From NCBI GenBank assembly GCA_026120185.1, contig JANUWF010001179.1, positions 475,501 to 539,500 on the forward strand: DNA of 64,000 nt, in the 5' to 3' direction. Below are positions 34,066 through 45,958 of this stretch, piece after piece. Made by a program: the position numbers and the translations under genes. Within the stretch, counting starts at the first letter, position 1; the number at the start of each line of letters is the position of its first letter. This DNA is from Voacanga thouarsii (taxonomy: Eukaryota; Streptophyta; Magnoliopsida; Gentianales; Apocynaceae). The notes beneath the pieces are model-generated. The model saw only the letters and a list, made by a program, of their open reading frames with translations. It made no database searches and had not been told where the DNA came from.

Positions 34066-34335
34066 GAACAAGCAAGAAGCATTTCAGTGATTGGTCTAAC
34101 AGCTCTACATATCTTGAAACTGTTTTCTCCAATAACTCCATGAAAATGATTTAGAGAATAACTTTGCGTATTTAAAATGTTTGAACTAACAGAATTGTAA
34201 TGCAATCCACAAATACCTTAAAATTCGGCATGCATTTTTTATTCAATTCAACAATCTATGTAGTCAAGTGGGAAATGATATTATACATCATACAAATTTC
34301 GTGAATCAAAACTCACCAACAACCTAAATTTTCTC

Positions 34336-34343
34336 TATAAATA
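34336..34343 (+). promoter_or_regulatory. TATA box of the nsLTP-like gene
   Basis: TATAAATA in a CTCTATAAATAGG context lies 73 bases before the ATG at 34409. This is the arrangement of a typical short-leader plant gene, with a transcription start expected near 34365-34375. Confidence 0.75.
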
Positions 34344-34408
34344 GGCTTCAAGAATTGAAGCCATGCATCCTCTCTTTAACATTCAGTCCACCGTCATAAT
34401 TTCAAACG

Positions 34409-34681
34409 ATGAAGTTCATTGGTGTTGCACTCTACGTGATAATGGTGGTTGTGCTTCTTAGCGGCCAACTTCACCAAGTTAAAGCTATTGCCAATTGTGA
34501 TGTTGATAAGTTCAGCCCATGCCTTGGAACAATAAACAGCCTATCCCATGCCCCAATCAAGCAATGCTGCAACGCTGCTAGAGAGCAGTATTCATGCTTT
34601 TGCACTTACATGAAAGATCCTAGATACAAAAGGTACATTATGAGCCCTGGCGGCAGAAGGGTTGTTAGCGTTGTAGTTTGA
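34409..34681 (+). CDS. Non-specific lipid-transfer protein, type 2-like, C-terminally short
   Basis: A 90-residue protein starts MKFIGVALYVIMVVVLLSG, a clear secretory signal peptide, probably cleaved after the KAIA region. The mature part has the nsLTP cysteine pattern: C-X7-C (CDVDKFSPC), then CC after 14 residues, then C-X-C (CFC), followed by YMKDPRYKRYIMSPGGRRVV. Such secreted proteins bind lipids in a hydrophobic pocket held by four disulfides. Here only six of the eight cysteines are present. The protein ends VVSVVV where the family continues with two more cysteines, so two disulfides would be incomplete. It is intronless, with a good TATA box at 34336. It may be a recently truncated gene or a six-Cys variant. 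It is the best host gene candidate in the window. Confidence 0.75.
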   Translation: MKFIGVALYVIMVVVLLSGQLHQVKAIANCDVDKFSPCLGTINSLSHAPIKQCCNAAREQYSCFCTYMKDPRYKRYIMSPGGRRVVSVVV

Positions 34682-34699
34682 AGTGGTTGTTGTGCAGTG

Positions 34700-35370
34700 T
34701 TTAATATTGGAATAACAAGACTATAATATTCTTGTATGTATATGTCTCAAACAGCTATGCAGACTTAAAAAGTAACTGATTAAATGATCTATAATAAGAA
34801 GGTCCTTTGGAATATATCATTGAAGCTTTGGTGTTACAGTTGTAATGTTTGATGCATGCATTGTTGAATATATAAAGTTTTCTTGCAATGTTGCTATATA
34901 TTTGTGCAATCTCTTCATTAATATTGTTAGGGAAGAATTTTATAATTAAAATTATATATTAATACTAGAAAATGATGTAAAGATGAAACACAAATCCCAA
35001 TAATAAACTTTTCATTCGACTCACAGTGGGAGAATATGGAAGCAAACAAGATTGACCAGACAATAATAATGGTTGCCGAAGAAATAGGGTAGAGATGAGC
35101 TAAAACTAGAAACTATTAATTGATATTCTTTGAAAAAAAGTTAATGTGGTAAATTAAGATGTTGTAGAGGAGCAAACGTTTACAGTTCTTGGATGTTATC
35201 TCCAGAGTTGGAGCTGAATCCGAAGGGAATGTAATTAATATTCTTTAAAAGTTTAAAGTCAATATGATGAGACTAGTAAGAGAGTGTAGTAGACTCTCCA
35301 TAGACTAACAGGACCAAAATTGGATTTTCCTTTCTTACGCTAAGAGAAGTAAATGACACAGTGGGAAAAA
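34700..35370. other. 3' flank of the nsLTP-like gene
   Basis: AT-rich sequence with AATAA-type motifs that could serve polyadenylation (for example near 34793). No further coding sequence is recognised. Confidence 0.35.
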
Positions 35371-36604
35371 TGGAAATTCCATTGAATGGTGCTGTTTTTC
35401 AACGGAATTCTAGCACTGATGAATTTTCCAATTTAGAGAGGTCGTATTCTAAAGATGAGACCATTTAAAAATAGGTTGCATTTTGAATGCGACTATATGA
35501 GATTAAATATATTTTTTTTCGATTTATTAGAAATTGAAAATTTTGAAATTTAAAAGATTATAAAAGCATGAAGGTTGCATTCCTAAAATGAGACCTTGAG
35601 GTCTCATTCATTCTCAAGGTCTCATTTCAATAATGCGACTTTTAGTTGACAGAATGCCTTACCTTGCAATGTCCTTGCCTACCTATCAAGCCTGCCTATC
35701 AAACTCTTAGAATGCAACAAAAACCTGTAAATACATTTCTCACGTCACAAACCACTTGTAATATAATATTCAAACTAACAGAATGCAACAAAACAGTATG
35801 GCACATTATGCCTATTGATACTCCTATGAGACTAGCTACATAGAGATGTGCTCTTCATGCCTTCCAATTAGCAAAGGCTATGGCTCTTTTCCTCTCAAAT
35901 AATCTTGTTGGATATTTTTCTGGCATGGACCGCTTTGCTGATGTGTACATTGAATCCTTATCAATGGCTGACACAAATCATGTAGCCACTGCTTCATATT
36001 GCTTGTGGTAACTGATCTACCATGCTGGTCTTTTCCAAAGGTAGAAAATGTTCAAGCTGCATAGAAGTATATTACTGGCTTAGATGCTAGATAGATATCA
36101 AAGCTTCCTGAGCACAGGTAAACTAACTGATATAACTCAAGAAATTTAGTTAGTAGATGTATTTTTCTAACTGTAACACTATTCCATCTCCAAATATATA
36201 CACTAATTTACCATCCATTTTATAAAGCAGTGCATTTCACTGTATAGATTTAGATTTGTGATGTGAGAAATATATTTACAGGTTTTTGTTACATTCTAGG
36301 AGTTTGATTGGTGAGCAAGGACTTGCTAGACTTGCAAGAAATTGCAAGGCAATGCATTTTTATCAATTGAAGGTTGCATTCCTAAAATGAGACCTCAAGA
36401 TTTCATTTTTAATACTGCGATCTTAAGGCTTTATAATCTTTTAAAATTTAAAATTTTTTATTTATGATAAATTAGAAAAAATATATTTAGTCCCACATGG
36501 TTGCATTCTGAAAATGAAACAATTATCCCTAGATTGGGAAATTCACCAGTGGCTAACCCACTGTCAAAATTCCATTGAAAAATAACACTATTTAATGGAA
36601 TTTC
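35371..36604. mobile_element. Small TIR element, non-autonomous, carrying a gene fragment
   Basis: About 230-270 bp at the left end (from GGAAATTCCATTGAATGG at 35372) is repeated in inverted orientation at the right end (ending AATGGAATTTC at 36604). The arms share blocks such as TTTTTCAACGGAATT, GGTTGCATTCCTAAAATGAG and TAAAAGATTATAA. An inner palindrome, GAGACCTTGAGGTCTC, sits near 35590. The interior contains exon-like sequence but no transposase. Flanks show a poor duplication (TGGGAAAAA left, TGTGGAAAAA right). Long TIRs plus gene capture suggest a Pack-MULE-type element; superfamily is inferred. Confidence 0.65.
35844..36117 (+). pseudogene. Captured exon-like fragment, parent gene unidentified
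   Basis: A plus-strand frame reads CALHAFQLAKAMALFLSNN, then VGYFSGMDRFADVYIES and MADTNHVATASYCLW before TAA. In the same frame, after further stops, it reaches MLDRYQSFLST directly before a GTAAAC splice-donor-like site at 36118. The composition is protein-like (no low complexity) and differs from the AT-rich TIRs around it. I do not recognise the family. It is interrupted by at least three stops, so it is a decayed exon captured by the TIR element. Confidence 0.6.
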
Positions 36605-37177
36605 TGTGGAAAAAAGAAAGAAAAATGCTATTTTTCAAGTGATCAAATAAACTTCCCATGAAGGAGACAAAGTAAAATCTACAAGAACATGCGACCTTTT
36701 GCTAATCTCTCCCTCCTTCTTTTTTGGGCTTGGGACAAGCTGTGTTTACAAGCAAAACACAGGCAGAGTTAAAAGAATCACCTATCCTAAACATCATTCG
36801 AATACTAACTCAAAGAGGAAATTATCTTATATAGAGGTATCAATTTCTAGGATAAGAAAAAAGAGATGCATACACCTTAGCATATAATGTACAAGTAATT
36901 GGTATAAGGAACTTCATACACACTGACTAGAACAAACAGAACAAGAGAGATATCAGTGATCACAAAATCTCAAACCAGTTCCCATATTACATAAGAAGGT
37001 GAGCAAAAATACGTATCAGAGAATTTCACCTTCCAAGTAGTGGAAAGAGACTTATGAAAAAATATGCAAAAAAGATGATGTGAACTGCAAGAACCTCTTT
37101 TTATATGAGATTTTATACTTAGAATAATATTAAACTAAAAAAAGATGAACAAAGAGATCTCACCACCAATTGATTTT

Positions 37178-38342
37178 GTTGATGTATATGGATGGTTCAA
37201 AAGAATGTAAGAGAGAATAGGAAGAAGAATTTTTAAGGCATGTATAACACTTTTTTTAGTGTGTTATTTGTTGCCCCTACTCCATGAGGTATTTACTAAG
37301 GGTTAAGGCAAATTACCTCTAGAATCTATTATTCAGAAAGATTGAGAGTTTAATAGTGACATGGCACACTGAACTAAGGTAGGTTAGTTAAAATGGAGAA
37401 ATACAACTGGCGTTCTATGTAATTGTAATATGCCTTTGACCTTAAGAGAAAGTTGTATAGAATAGCCGTAAGACTTGCTTTGCTATATGGAACGAAATAT
37501 TGGGTAGTTAATAGGTGTCATATTTATAAAATAAAGGTAGTTGAGATGCGTATGATATAGTGGATGTGCGGGCATACTAAAAAGGATAGAGTAAAGAATA
37601 AGACAATTTAGAAAAAGTGGGAGTAGCATCCATTGAAGACAAAATAAGAGAAAATCACTTGCGTTAGTTTAGACATATATAGAAAAGATCGAAGGATATT
37701 GTTGTTAGGAGAATTGAGGGATGAAGGTAGGATAAGTTAGGTAGGGGTAGAGGTAGGCTTAAGACAATATAAAGGGAAATGATTAGAAAAGATATGTATT
37801 TGTTAAATTTGAATATAAGTCTTATAGTGGATAGAAAGAAGTGGAGGGTAAGAATTCATGTACATGATTACCCATAGTCTTATATTGGTTTATGTTCCCA
37901 ACTCCAAATTTCTTAGAACTAAGGCTTATTTTTGTTGTTGTATATAACAAAAATCTTTGAGAAATAAGACAACAAATATTCTAATTTCTCCCTAAGAATG
38001 ATCAATAAATAATATATAAAACCTCTAAGTAACCTATAGAGAAGAGCTAAAATGGGATGCTTAACTTTGAGAAGAGTATAGACAAACTATTTATAAGACA
38101 ACTCTAGTCATGCTTCCATAAGTTATAATTTTTAGTTACTACTATTCACTAATGATTAGTCATAAGTCTATAAAAATTAACTTTTCTTATGATCATAACT
38201 TTTCACTATGATCATCATGTTTTTACAAGTTATAATTTTTCACAAATGTTATAAACACCTTTCAGTTCATGTTTCTCATGAAAGGATGCCAAAACTGTCA
38301 CAAACTCTCTTTTAATATCTCATTGACAAACTCTCTCCAACA
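37178..38342 (-). mobile_element. Copia-type LTR interrupted by a LINE
   Basis: On the minus strand, TGTTGGAGAGAG starts at 38342, directly after a purine tract (AAGTGGGGGAT), the usual start of a 3' LTR. The LTR-like sequence runs to about 37178. It is split by LINE sequence at about 37345-37937. Parts of it recur at 39650-39790 (same orientation) and 40085-40215 (inverted). RNase H debris of a Copia element lies just beyond the purine tract. Confidence 0.6.
37345..37937 (+). mobile_element. LINE 3'-end remnant inserted in an LTR
   Basis: Plus-strand traces of the C-terminal part of a plant LINE reverse-transcriptase ORF are visible. They are KLYRIAVRLALLYGTKYW, VVEMRM with WMCGHTKKDRVKNK, IEDKIRENHLR, GRGRGRLKTI, REMIRKDM and DRKKWRVRIHVHDYP, separated by stops and shifts. 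The end carries a TTGTTGTTG-type tail near 37930, common in RTE-clade LINEs. The 5' part is absent, as in most LINE insertions. Confidence 0.85.
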
Positions 38343-38356
38343 ATCCCCCACTTAGT
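38343..38356 (-). other. Polypurine tract of the Copia remnant
   Basis: Minus-strand reading gives a purine-rich tract, AAGTGGGGGAT, directly before the LTR start TGTTGG at 38342. It is the expected plus-strand primer site. Confidence 0.65.
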
Positions 38357-38895
38357 TTGTTAATAAAATTATAAATTGGCACACACAATATCATGCTTAA
38401 AAGAAAGTATCATTTTGTTTAAACTTTCCTCTTAGTGCTAGTATTTCACATAGACAAACTAAATTAAGATGGCAGTATTAAACCATAATTTGTAATGTAA
38501 GGTAGAATTACTACACACAATATTCAAATTATTGATCAATTCACAAAATGTTTTAGCACTATTACCGATTATATGTTCTATCCCAAATTCATGATCATTT
38601 ACAAAAACCCACATTTTGCTCAAAAAAGTACAATTTCTTATGATCATATAGGTGAAAACACTTTCTAACCTCTTACCGAATACTTAGAAAGTTATTATAT
38701 TTAATTAAGAATATATTGCACTATATTCAACCTTTATCCACTAGTGGTGGTAATGTAGTACTAGTGTTCATAACCACTTAACAACTTGTTATTACCCTTT
38801 AAACTTTTTCCTTTAGTGGTTATGCTGGAATAGAGGTAAATTTCTCATTGTTAGTGATTTTTGATAAACATTTTTAACCTAATTCCAAATGATGT

Positions 38896-39184
38896 CTAAT
38901 GCTCTAAGTCCCTTAATATTGGCTTAGACAACAGATCTACTAAATTGTTATATGATTTAACAAATACAACAATTACAACACCATCTTATAATATTTGTAT
39001 AAGATATACATATCTTAAACTCATATGTCTAGATTTATTATTATACACCTTGTTTAAAGCTCTAGACATAGCTTGACTATCATAATATAAAAAGATCGAA
39101 GGAATAGGTTGCAACCACAATTTGATATCCTTAAGCCACTCTACCTCTTCACATGTAGTTGTCAAAGCTATAAACTTCTTTGGA
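38896..39184 (-). pseudogene. Copia RNase H C-terminal remnant
   Basis: Minus-strand translation reads KKFIALTTTCEEVEWLKDI, then YYDSQAMSRALNKVYNNKSR with HMSLRYVYL, and LVDLLSKPILRDLEH. These are the conserved end of the Copia RNase H domain (E-A/C-E-W-L, D-S-Q, N-K-S-R-H and D-x-L-T/S-K-P signatures). It is broken by a stop and a small shift near 38990. It lies just upstream, on its strand, of a polypurine tract and LTR, the position expected of the pol end. Confidence 0.85.
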
Positions 39185-39649
39185 TAGTCATTCCAACTGG
39201 GGTAATTTTGCTATCATTGCCCCTACTCGTATTGACTCAGACATATTTACACCAAGGTTTGAAATTTGGAAACTAGAACTTGAAGATCATGTACTTATTC
39301 AAGGAGAGAAGAACCGTAATTAAAAGAAAACTTGAAATGCTTTTAATTAGAAATTTATCCGTACTTTGGTTTGAGTATTGTATTATACTTGAGCATCCCA
39401 TATCTGTTTTACTATCTTCATGAATTTGCAAACATCTTATAATCAAGTAGATAGTGTATCCAAGAATTGACTGCCACACAACACTTTATCTTCTTGGATA
39501 GTCATTTTATTCCGCTTGGATTTCCTTGTAATTAACTCATTTTAGCATAAAAATATTGAGCCTATTGAGTGTATTATCTTTTAAAGCTTCTGTGGTTCTC
39601 AATGTCAAATAACACCTTAAGATTGTTGATGAAAATGTAGATGCTCCAA

Positions 39650-40215
39650 GAGAAAGTGAAAAGAACGAAGAGGAGAAGAAGGAACTCTTGAAGAAGAAAT
39701 TTTGAAGCGTGTATCACACTTTCCTTAAGGTGTTATTTGCCCTTACTACACGAAGTATTTGCTATAGAGTTAAGACAAATTACCTTTAGAATATAATATG
39801 AATATCAAAGAAACAAAATAGTAAATATTCTAATCTCTTAAGAAACATAATCAATAATAATCTATATGAATATCTAATTCTCATTTCACAAGAGACAAAC
39901 TATTTACAAGAATCTTATAGTTATAACCTTTACGAATAATTAGTCATGATTGACACCTTTTGTTATGTCACGATTTAACGAATAATAAATCGTAACTATT
40001 CATTAATGATCCTTCAATTCCCTAACTCTAGTCATAACTGTGATGTTCTATAGGTCATAACTCTAGTCATAACTTTTACATTCGATAGGTCATAGCAAGT
40101 ACTTCGTATAGTCGGGGCAACTAACACATTACACAAAGCGTTATATATGCCTCAAGAATTCTTCTTCTTTTTTTCTCTTATATTCTCTTGAACTATCCAT
40201 ATACATTGATAATTG
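39650..40215. repeat. LTR-derived inverted duplication
   Basis: 39650-39790 (GAAGAAGAAATTTTGAAG, then GTGTATCACACTTT and TATTTGC) matches 37205-37330 in direct orientation. 40085-40215 matches 37177-37330 in inverted orientation (TATATGGATAGTTCAAGAGA against TATATGGATGGTTCAAAAGA). The interval therefore holds two opposed copies of an LTR edge around a 300-bp centre. Confidence 0.7.
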
Positions 40216-41562
40216 TTCATTATATGCATATTTTACATATCATTTGCACTTCAAAGTTTTTAAAATTCATTCTAGATTGCTACTTAATCCCCTATTTTCT
40301 CTATATTTAGTGTAGGTTGAAAAAATTTAAGGGTAGACAAGGATTCAAGGAGAAAAAAGATTGAAAAAGAGCTAAACTGAAACTGCACAGCATCGACAAG
40401 ATCGTATTGCACGTCGCCGCGCAACGTCTTCTCTTTTATTTGTTTTACAAATTCTACATCTTCTTTATTAAAATATTTTTGTCCTTTATGACTAGTTTTA
40501 GTATATACAATTTTACTATGTTTTCTAACAATAAAAGTAGCATTTCTATAAGACTGTTTCTAATTACTTCTAATTTTAATAAATCTCCTATGTGCATTTC
40601 AAATTCTTTACTTTCCTTATTACTAGAATCTATTTTGGTTGTAGAAGGGATTCTCTCCTACTAATTTTCTTATCCTTAGCTATAAGAGACTTAGAAATCA
40701 ATATTCGGGAAGTCCACAACGCTTTGCCTATCACTTTTTACGTCATCGTGCACCATCATAGTTAAGAAATATGAAGACTTCTGGGAGATGACGGTGCTGT
40801 GCATCTCATCATCGATGCGACCGTACATGATTACAACATAAAATGCATTCAAGTGCCACGACATCATTTCAAGGCTAGTATAAGTATATCAAAGCATGCA
40901 CAGTGATGTGCAGAACCATCCACAGCGTAGATAATCCTCTGTTCTGCAGAATTTTAAGAATTTTGGGGACTGTAAAGACCCATTATCTAGTTATTTTAAG
41001 AGACACACAAGAGAGGCCATGTGAAATATATCAGAGAAAGCCTTTTGAAAAATCTAAGGAGGCTAAGAAGAGAAGATCAAAAGAAGATTAAAGAGGATTA
41101 GGAGCATCCCAAGAAAAGTTCAAAGTAGAAGAAAAAGCACTTGTCTATGGGTTTCTTTTCTTATCTACTTTATAATTTGGATTTGGAGATAATTATTTCT
41201 GTCTAGATCTATTTGTAATTAAAGGTTTGTACCTTAATTTTGTTGTATATTGAATTATTACTTGATTTTATTGAGTTTTGTTTAAGTATTCTATCACTTG
41301 AGCTTGTTTGATTAAGTTGATTATTTGGAATTTTCACTTATGATTCACTTTGAGAAAAGGAATTATGAGATGGATCCACTTAGATTGATTTAATAGATAT
41401 GTTTTTCCTTGATGAATTTGAAAAAAGATTTTGGAAAAAAGAATTTTGTGATAGAAGTAGTTGTCGGGTTACCCAGAGATATGGGCTTTACATTCTTTGA
41501 GCTCTATAATTGTGGGGTTTTTTTATTTATTTTTTATTGTAATACTCCTTGGGTTTGATTTG
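40216..41562. other. Intergenic DNA without recognisable gene
   Basis: Mixed composition, with a few CG-rich patches near 40395-40420 and 40735-40830. No frame carries a recognisable domain. It may be decayed LTR-retrotransposon DNA. Confidence 0.3.
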
Positions 41563-41770
41563 TGTGATACCCCACCCTAAATGCCCCTAGAAATAGGGGA
41601 ATATATGGACCATATAGTATGAGTATATTTGCATATAGACATATTTAACATGGCATGAATGAACTTGTTTGAGTATGATTGTGGAAGAATTGTTGTGTTT
41701 TGGAATGTTTGAGAAATCACTATATGAAATAACGAAGGATAGAATATTCTAGCATAAAACTATTAATTGG

Positions 41771-41822
<52 letters not shown>

Positions 41823-41917
41823 AAATGTAGCTAACTCTAAATTGTGTGTTTAATTATTGGGTAACAGTTAATTAAAATAACTTAAGTAACTATTTACTAG
41901 TTGTTAAATAATTACAT

Positions 41918-41965
<48 letters not shown>

Positions 41966-42367
41966 TGTGTATTTGCTATATATTTATTAAATACTCATTA
42001 TATATTTATTTTATTTATTTGCTTAGTATTACTTTTAGGAAATATTAAAATATTAGATTAGCAAGATTTTCTTCTTATTTTATTTTATTTTATTTTATTC
42101 GGAGAGAAATTGAATTTCCTTGATTTAAATATTTATTCTAGCAAGGAAAATATTTTGAGGGAACCATTAGGCTTCTAAAAGCCTACTAGCCGCCACTTAG
42201 GGGTAGAAAAAGAGGGGAAAAAAATCCAAGTCTTGTATGTTTAGAAAATTAACTTGAAGAGTATTTATTTTTTTAATTCTTTAATGCTTAGGAAATTTTG
42301 GAGAATATTATTCCCTCTTTCTACTCCTATGTGTCGCCACCTTTGCCCCATATGGCCCGCCACCTTG
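41563..42367 (+). repeat. TGTGATACCCC-type element end with terminal hairpin
   Basis: Starts TGTGATACCCCACC. A perfect hairpin, CCCCTAGAAATAGGGG, follows within 25 bases. The segment contains two TA microsatellites and a TTTTA repeat and runs 805 bp up to the TGTAACACCCC boundary at 42368. The arrangement mirrors 50232-51039, where an 808-bp segment starting TGTGAAACCCC precedes the same boundary on the other strand. Confidence 0.5.
41775..41816. repeat. (TA)n microsatellite
   Basis: About 20 TA units. A second TA array lies at 41921-41961. Confidence 0.95.
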
Positions 42368-43988
42368 TGTAACACCCCACTACCTAGACCCGTTAGGGCC
42401 GGGGATGTCGCCCCATCCAAAGGACAATGGGTCTTTATAACTAGGTCACACAAATAAAATAGCGGAATAAAAATAATACTTTAACTTAAAATTTATTACA
42501 ACCCAAGAATAAATCTAAGAATACCAAAAACAAATCCATAATAAAATTTATCCACTCTCATCTCCCCAAAGCACTACACAAAATAAATTATCAGAAAATC
42601 TTTCAAGGCCGGCAATATCTAGCTATTCATCCTCACAGCAGGATCGACCTGAAATCATGGTAAAAATGGTGATGAGACAAAAATCTCAATAAGTCCGTGT
42701 GTGCTTTGAGTGTTCAGTGAAAACAGTTCGTGAATACAAAGTATAAAATCTATATAAGGGAAATATTGGCAAGCAATAAACATTAGTTAAAATCAAGAGT
42801 GGTGTTTTGGCTTTTCCAACCATACATAATCAATAAAATCAACCACTTAAAAGAAATGATCATGGGTTACCACACGTTGGGCCTCATAACCAGTCAGAAT
42901 GCCGACACTTTGTGCAGACTGACAAAAAGGTAGGTAATCGGCTTACCGGGTAAGATATTCATCATTCTCTATACCCAAACAACAACCGGGTGTCCATTCC
43001 GGTAAAACACAGTCATTTGACTGAAAAATAAACTACTAGCTCGGACCGGCACGACCTACTGGATTGACATCTTATCCGGGCAGGACTCACCCCTCAGAGG
43101 TGGCCACCTACTAAGAGACTTACCCTAACCCCTCAAAGACTAGCCCTAGCAATCCACCCTTATTGAGTACTTAACGTAACTTATCCCACTTGGAAAAAAT
43201 GAACAAAATAAAATTTCACTTGAAAATGACAATTAAGAGTTTCCAAAGTCTTTGTCAAAATCAGTTTTAGAAAGAGTTTTGAGTTTGAGTAAATCTGCTT
43301 ATTAGTTTTCAAATAATTAATTTGACTAAAATAAGAAAGAAGTCAATCCTCAATTGCCTTTACAGAAATGAGTGTCCATGCACTCTACATTTGGCTTGCT
43401 ATAATAAACATTTTGTATCAAACAGGTTTTATGCAGGAGCTTACCTGATCATTTGCTCGAGATAAAATAAAGATATTTGATCGCTGACCCAACCCCGCCT
43501 GGGGTAAATATAAATCACAATCAAACTCAAGCCAATATCCACTTTCACAAATAAAACTAGCTCAACTCACTACTACCATGATCCTAGTGTCCCAAGCTTT
43601 ATGGCCAAATAATAAATAAAAAGGTTTATAAGCTAAGTCTAATTTGATATTTAAAATAATTAGTGTTTTGGGAAATAGGTACTAATAAGTTGAATGTTTA
43701 ATTCTTGCTAAGAATAATTTGGAGTCTATTTGATGAAGAGTCCTAGGTGATATTAGGTAAAACAATGATTTATTAATAATTAATTGTTTGAAAATAATTG
43801 CTAACTAAAATTAGTTGAAAATAAATTTTAATGGGTCTTGATTGAAAGGTAATAAATAAGTTTTAACAGGTTTTGATTAAAAGATAATAATTGAAAGATA
43901 ATAAATTTTAATAATATTTATGAATATAAGACTTACAAAATTAATATTTTTACTTATTATGATCATTTATATAAAAGGCTTTATTTGA

Positions 43989-44061
<73 letters not shown>

Positions 44062-44806
44062 ATATCTATATATTTTATTTCTTGAAATAAAAGCTATCAT
44101 TTATTTGACTAAAATATCCTTATATAATAATCCAAATCTACCTTCCTAGGGTTTCCGAATTTACTAGCAAAAATTATAATATTAAATATTTTATTGATGA
44201 AATAAAATTAGCTTAGGGACAACTAGTTCATGATCATATTTCTATTGCTAACCACAATCATGAACATATACTCTCTCCAATTCATCAAATCATCCAAATC
44301 ATGAATAAAAGCATAGATCTAAATTTATTAAGGCATGATCCAACCTCTACTAGCATAAACATAATTATGGCTTCAATAATCATACATGAATATAAATCCT
44401 ATTCATCATAAATGACATAATCTCTAGTATACTTGATTACAAATACTACCTATGATATGGAAACATGCATTAAACCCTAAAAACACCATACAATCAACCA
44501 AGATAATCAACTCATGCATAAATCCCATCTCCATCATAAACACACCTTTGTTCATGCTTCAATCTCTACTCATCACAACAATACATGCTCAAATCCTATT
44601 CATAATCCATCTCCTACCAATATCATCCTAGAGACATGAATCTAGAATTTAAAAAGGAGGGTTGAAAAGGCTTACTTGATTGATGAGCACTTTAAAGGAG
44701 TTTCGAATGGATCTTAACTCCTAGATGTCTAAATCCATCCAATGAAGATGAAGAAAGCATGGACATTGGTGAAGAACCATTCAGCCAAGAAAAAGAGAGT
44801 GTTCGG

Positions 44807-44838
<32 letters not shown>
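42368..44838 (+). repeat. Left arm of a large inverted repeat (TGTAACACCCC family)
   Basis: Starts TGTAACACCCCACTACC, followed by GACCCGTTAGGGCCGGGGAT. Much of the arm pairs with 47889-50231 in inverted orientation. Shared landmarks are the terminal 160 bp, GGTCGACCTG-like and AAACAGTTCGTGAATACAAAG stretches, CCAACACTTTTGGTTTTCC-like sequence, TCATGGGTTACCACACGTTG, the GACCCAACCCCGCCTGGGGT block near 43486, TAAGTCTAATTTGAT, AGAGACATGAATC, and a closing GA microsatellite. Divergence is substantial and the arms differ by many indels. No protein domain is seen. Superfamily unknown. Confidence 0.75.
43988..44061. repeat. (ATT)n microsatellite
   Basis: About 23 uninterrupted ATT/TTA units inside the left inverted-repeat arm. 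The right arm lacks a comparable array. Confidence 0.95.

Positions 44839-44839
<1 letters not shown>
44811..44839. repeat. (GA)n microsatellite
   Basis: About 14 GA units. Its inverted partner is the CT array at 47889-47942, at the matching position of the opposite arm. Confidence 0.95.
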
Positions 44840-44842
<3 letters not shown>

Positions 44843-45958
44843 AGAAGAAGAGAGTCTATTAGCATGCTTATTCATATATATATTCATTAGGGATCAAAGA
44901 TTAGTGAAGATGAAGTTGTTTGAACAAACCTATCTTGAAGGTGTTCTTGATCCTTTACAAAATTTCTGATTTTTGATCCAAAAGAGTAAGTTGGATTTTG
45001 GAGTTTGATGTTAAAAATGGTATGGATGGACTCATGGCAGTGAGTAGATGAAATTTGAAGTGGTTTGGAGAGGCATTAGGCAAAAGAAAGGCGTAGGTGT
45101 TCTATGTGTGCTTGAAAGTTGAAGAGAATGGAGGGATTTTGGGTTTGTGGCTGTCGAAATTCTGTGTGTGCAGTGGCCGAATTGATTGTGTAGTTTAGGA
45201 AGATGATTTTTCTGGTTTGAAAGGAAAATGAAAGGCTGGTTGTTGAAGTTCTAAAAGAATATTTTTGGGGATCAAATTTGGAAACAAAATATAGCAAGAA
45301 TATTTTGATCAATGGAGAGCTTTTTGGAACTGCTATGGCCGACTGATTGCTCTGTGATTTGGCTGGATGAAAGCTTGTTGAAGAAGGTTAATGGTGGCCG
45401 AAAAGAAGGAGTGTAATGGTGAAGGGAAGGTCTGGTTGTTTAAGGGACATTTTATAGAAGGTTGCTAAATTAAGTTTGCTGGAATTTTGGTATCCAATCA
45501 AGGCATAATTGCAGTGATTTGTTGGAAATATTTTCGGGCAGCCATGTTTGATTTTCGTGCAGAAGCTTGGGGAAGACAATGGAGTTCAGTTCATAGCTGT
45601 TTAAGAGTGGTTTGAACAGAAAGATTAGGAAGATTTCGGACATGGCTGAAGTGGAAACAAGGCTGGAAAAATTCTGCACAAGATTTTCGCAAGTGCTAGA
45701 GTTTTTCTGGGCAGTTTCGGCTGCCATTTTCCAGCCAGGTTGTAGAGAGTTTAAAGGAGATTTCAGAGGCCTTTCATGGCTGGTTTCTAGCCTGCTTCAT
45801 GGAGGAAAAACGTAGCTAAGGAGTTGGGAGAAAATTGGAAGAAAATAGCTTGGTTGAAGACCACCAAAGTTGCGATTTTAACTAGATATTTTTTTGGTTT
45901 TGCACAGCATTTGTGCAGTCCGAAATTAACCAGAAAATTTCATATTTCAAGCTTATCA

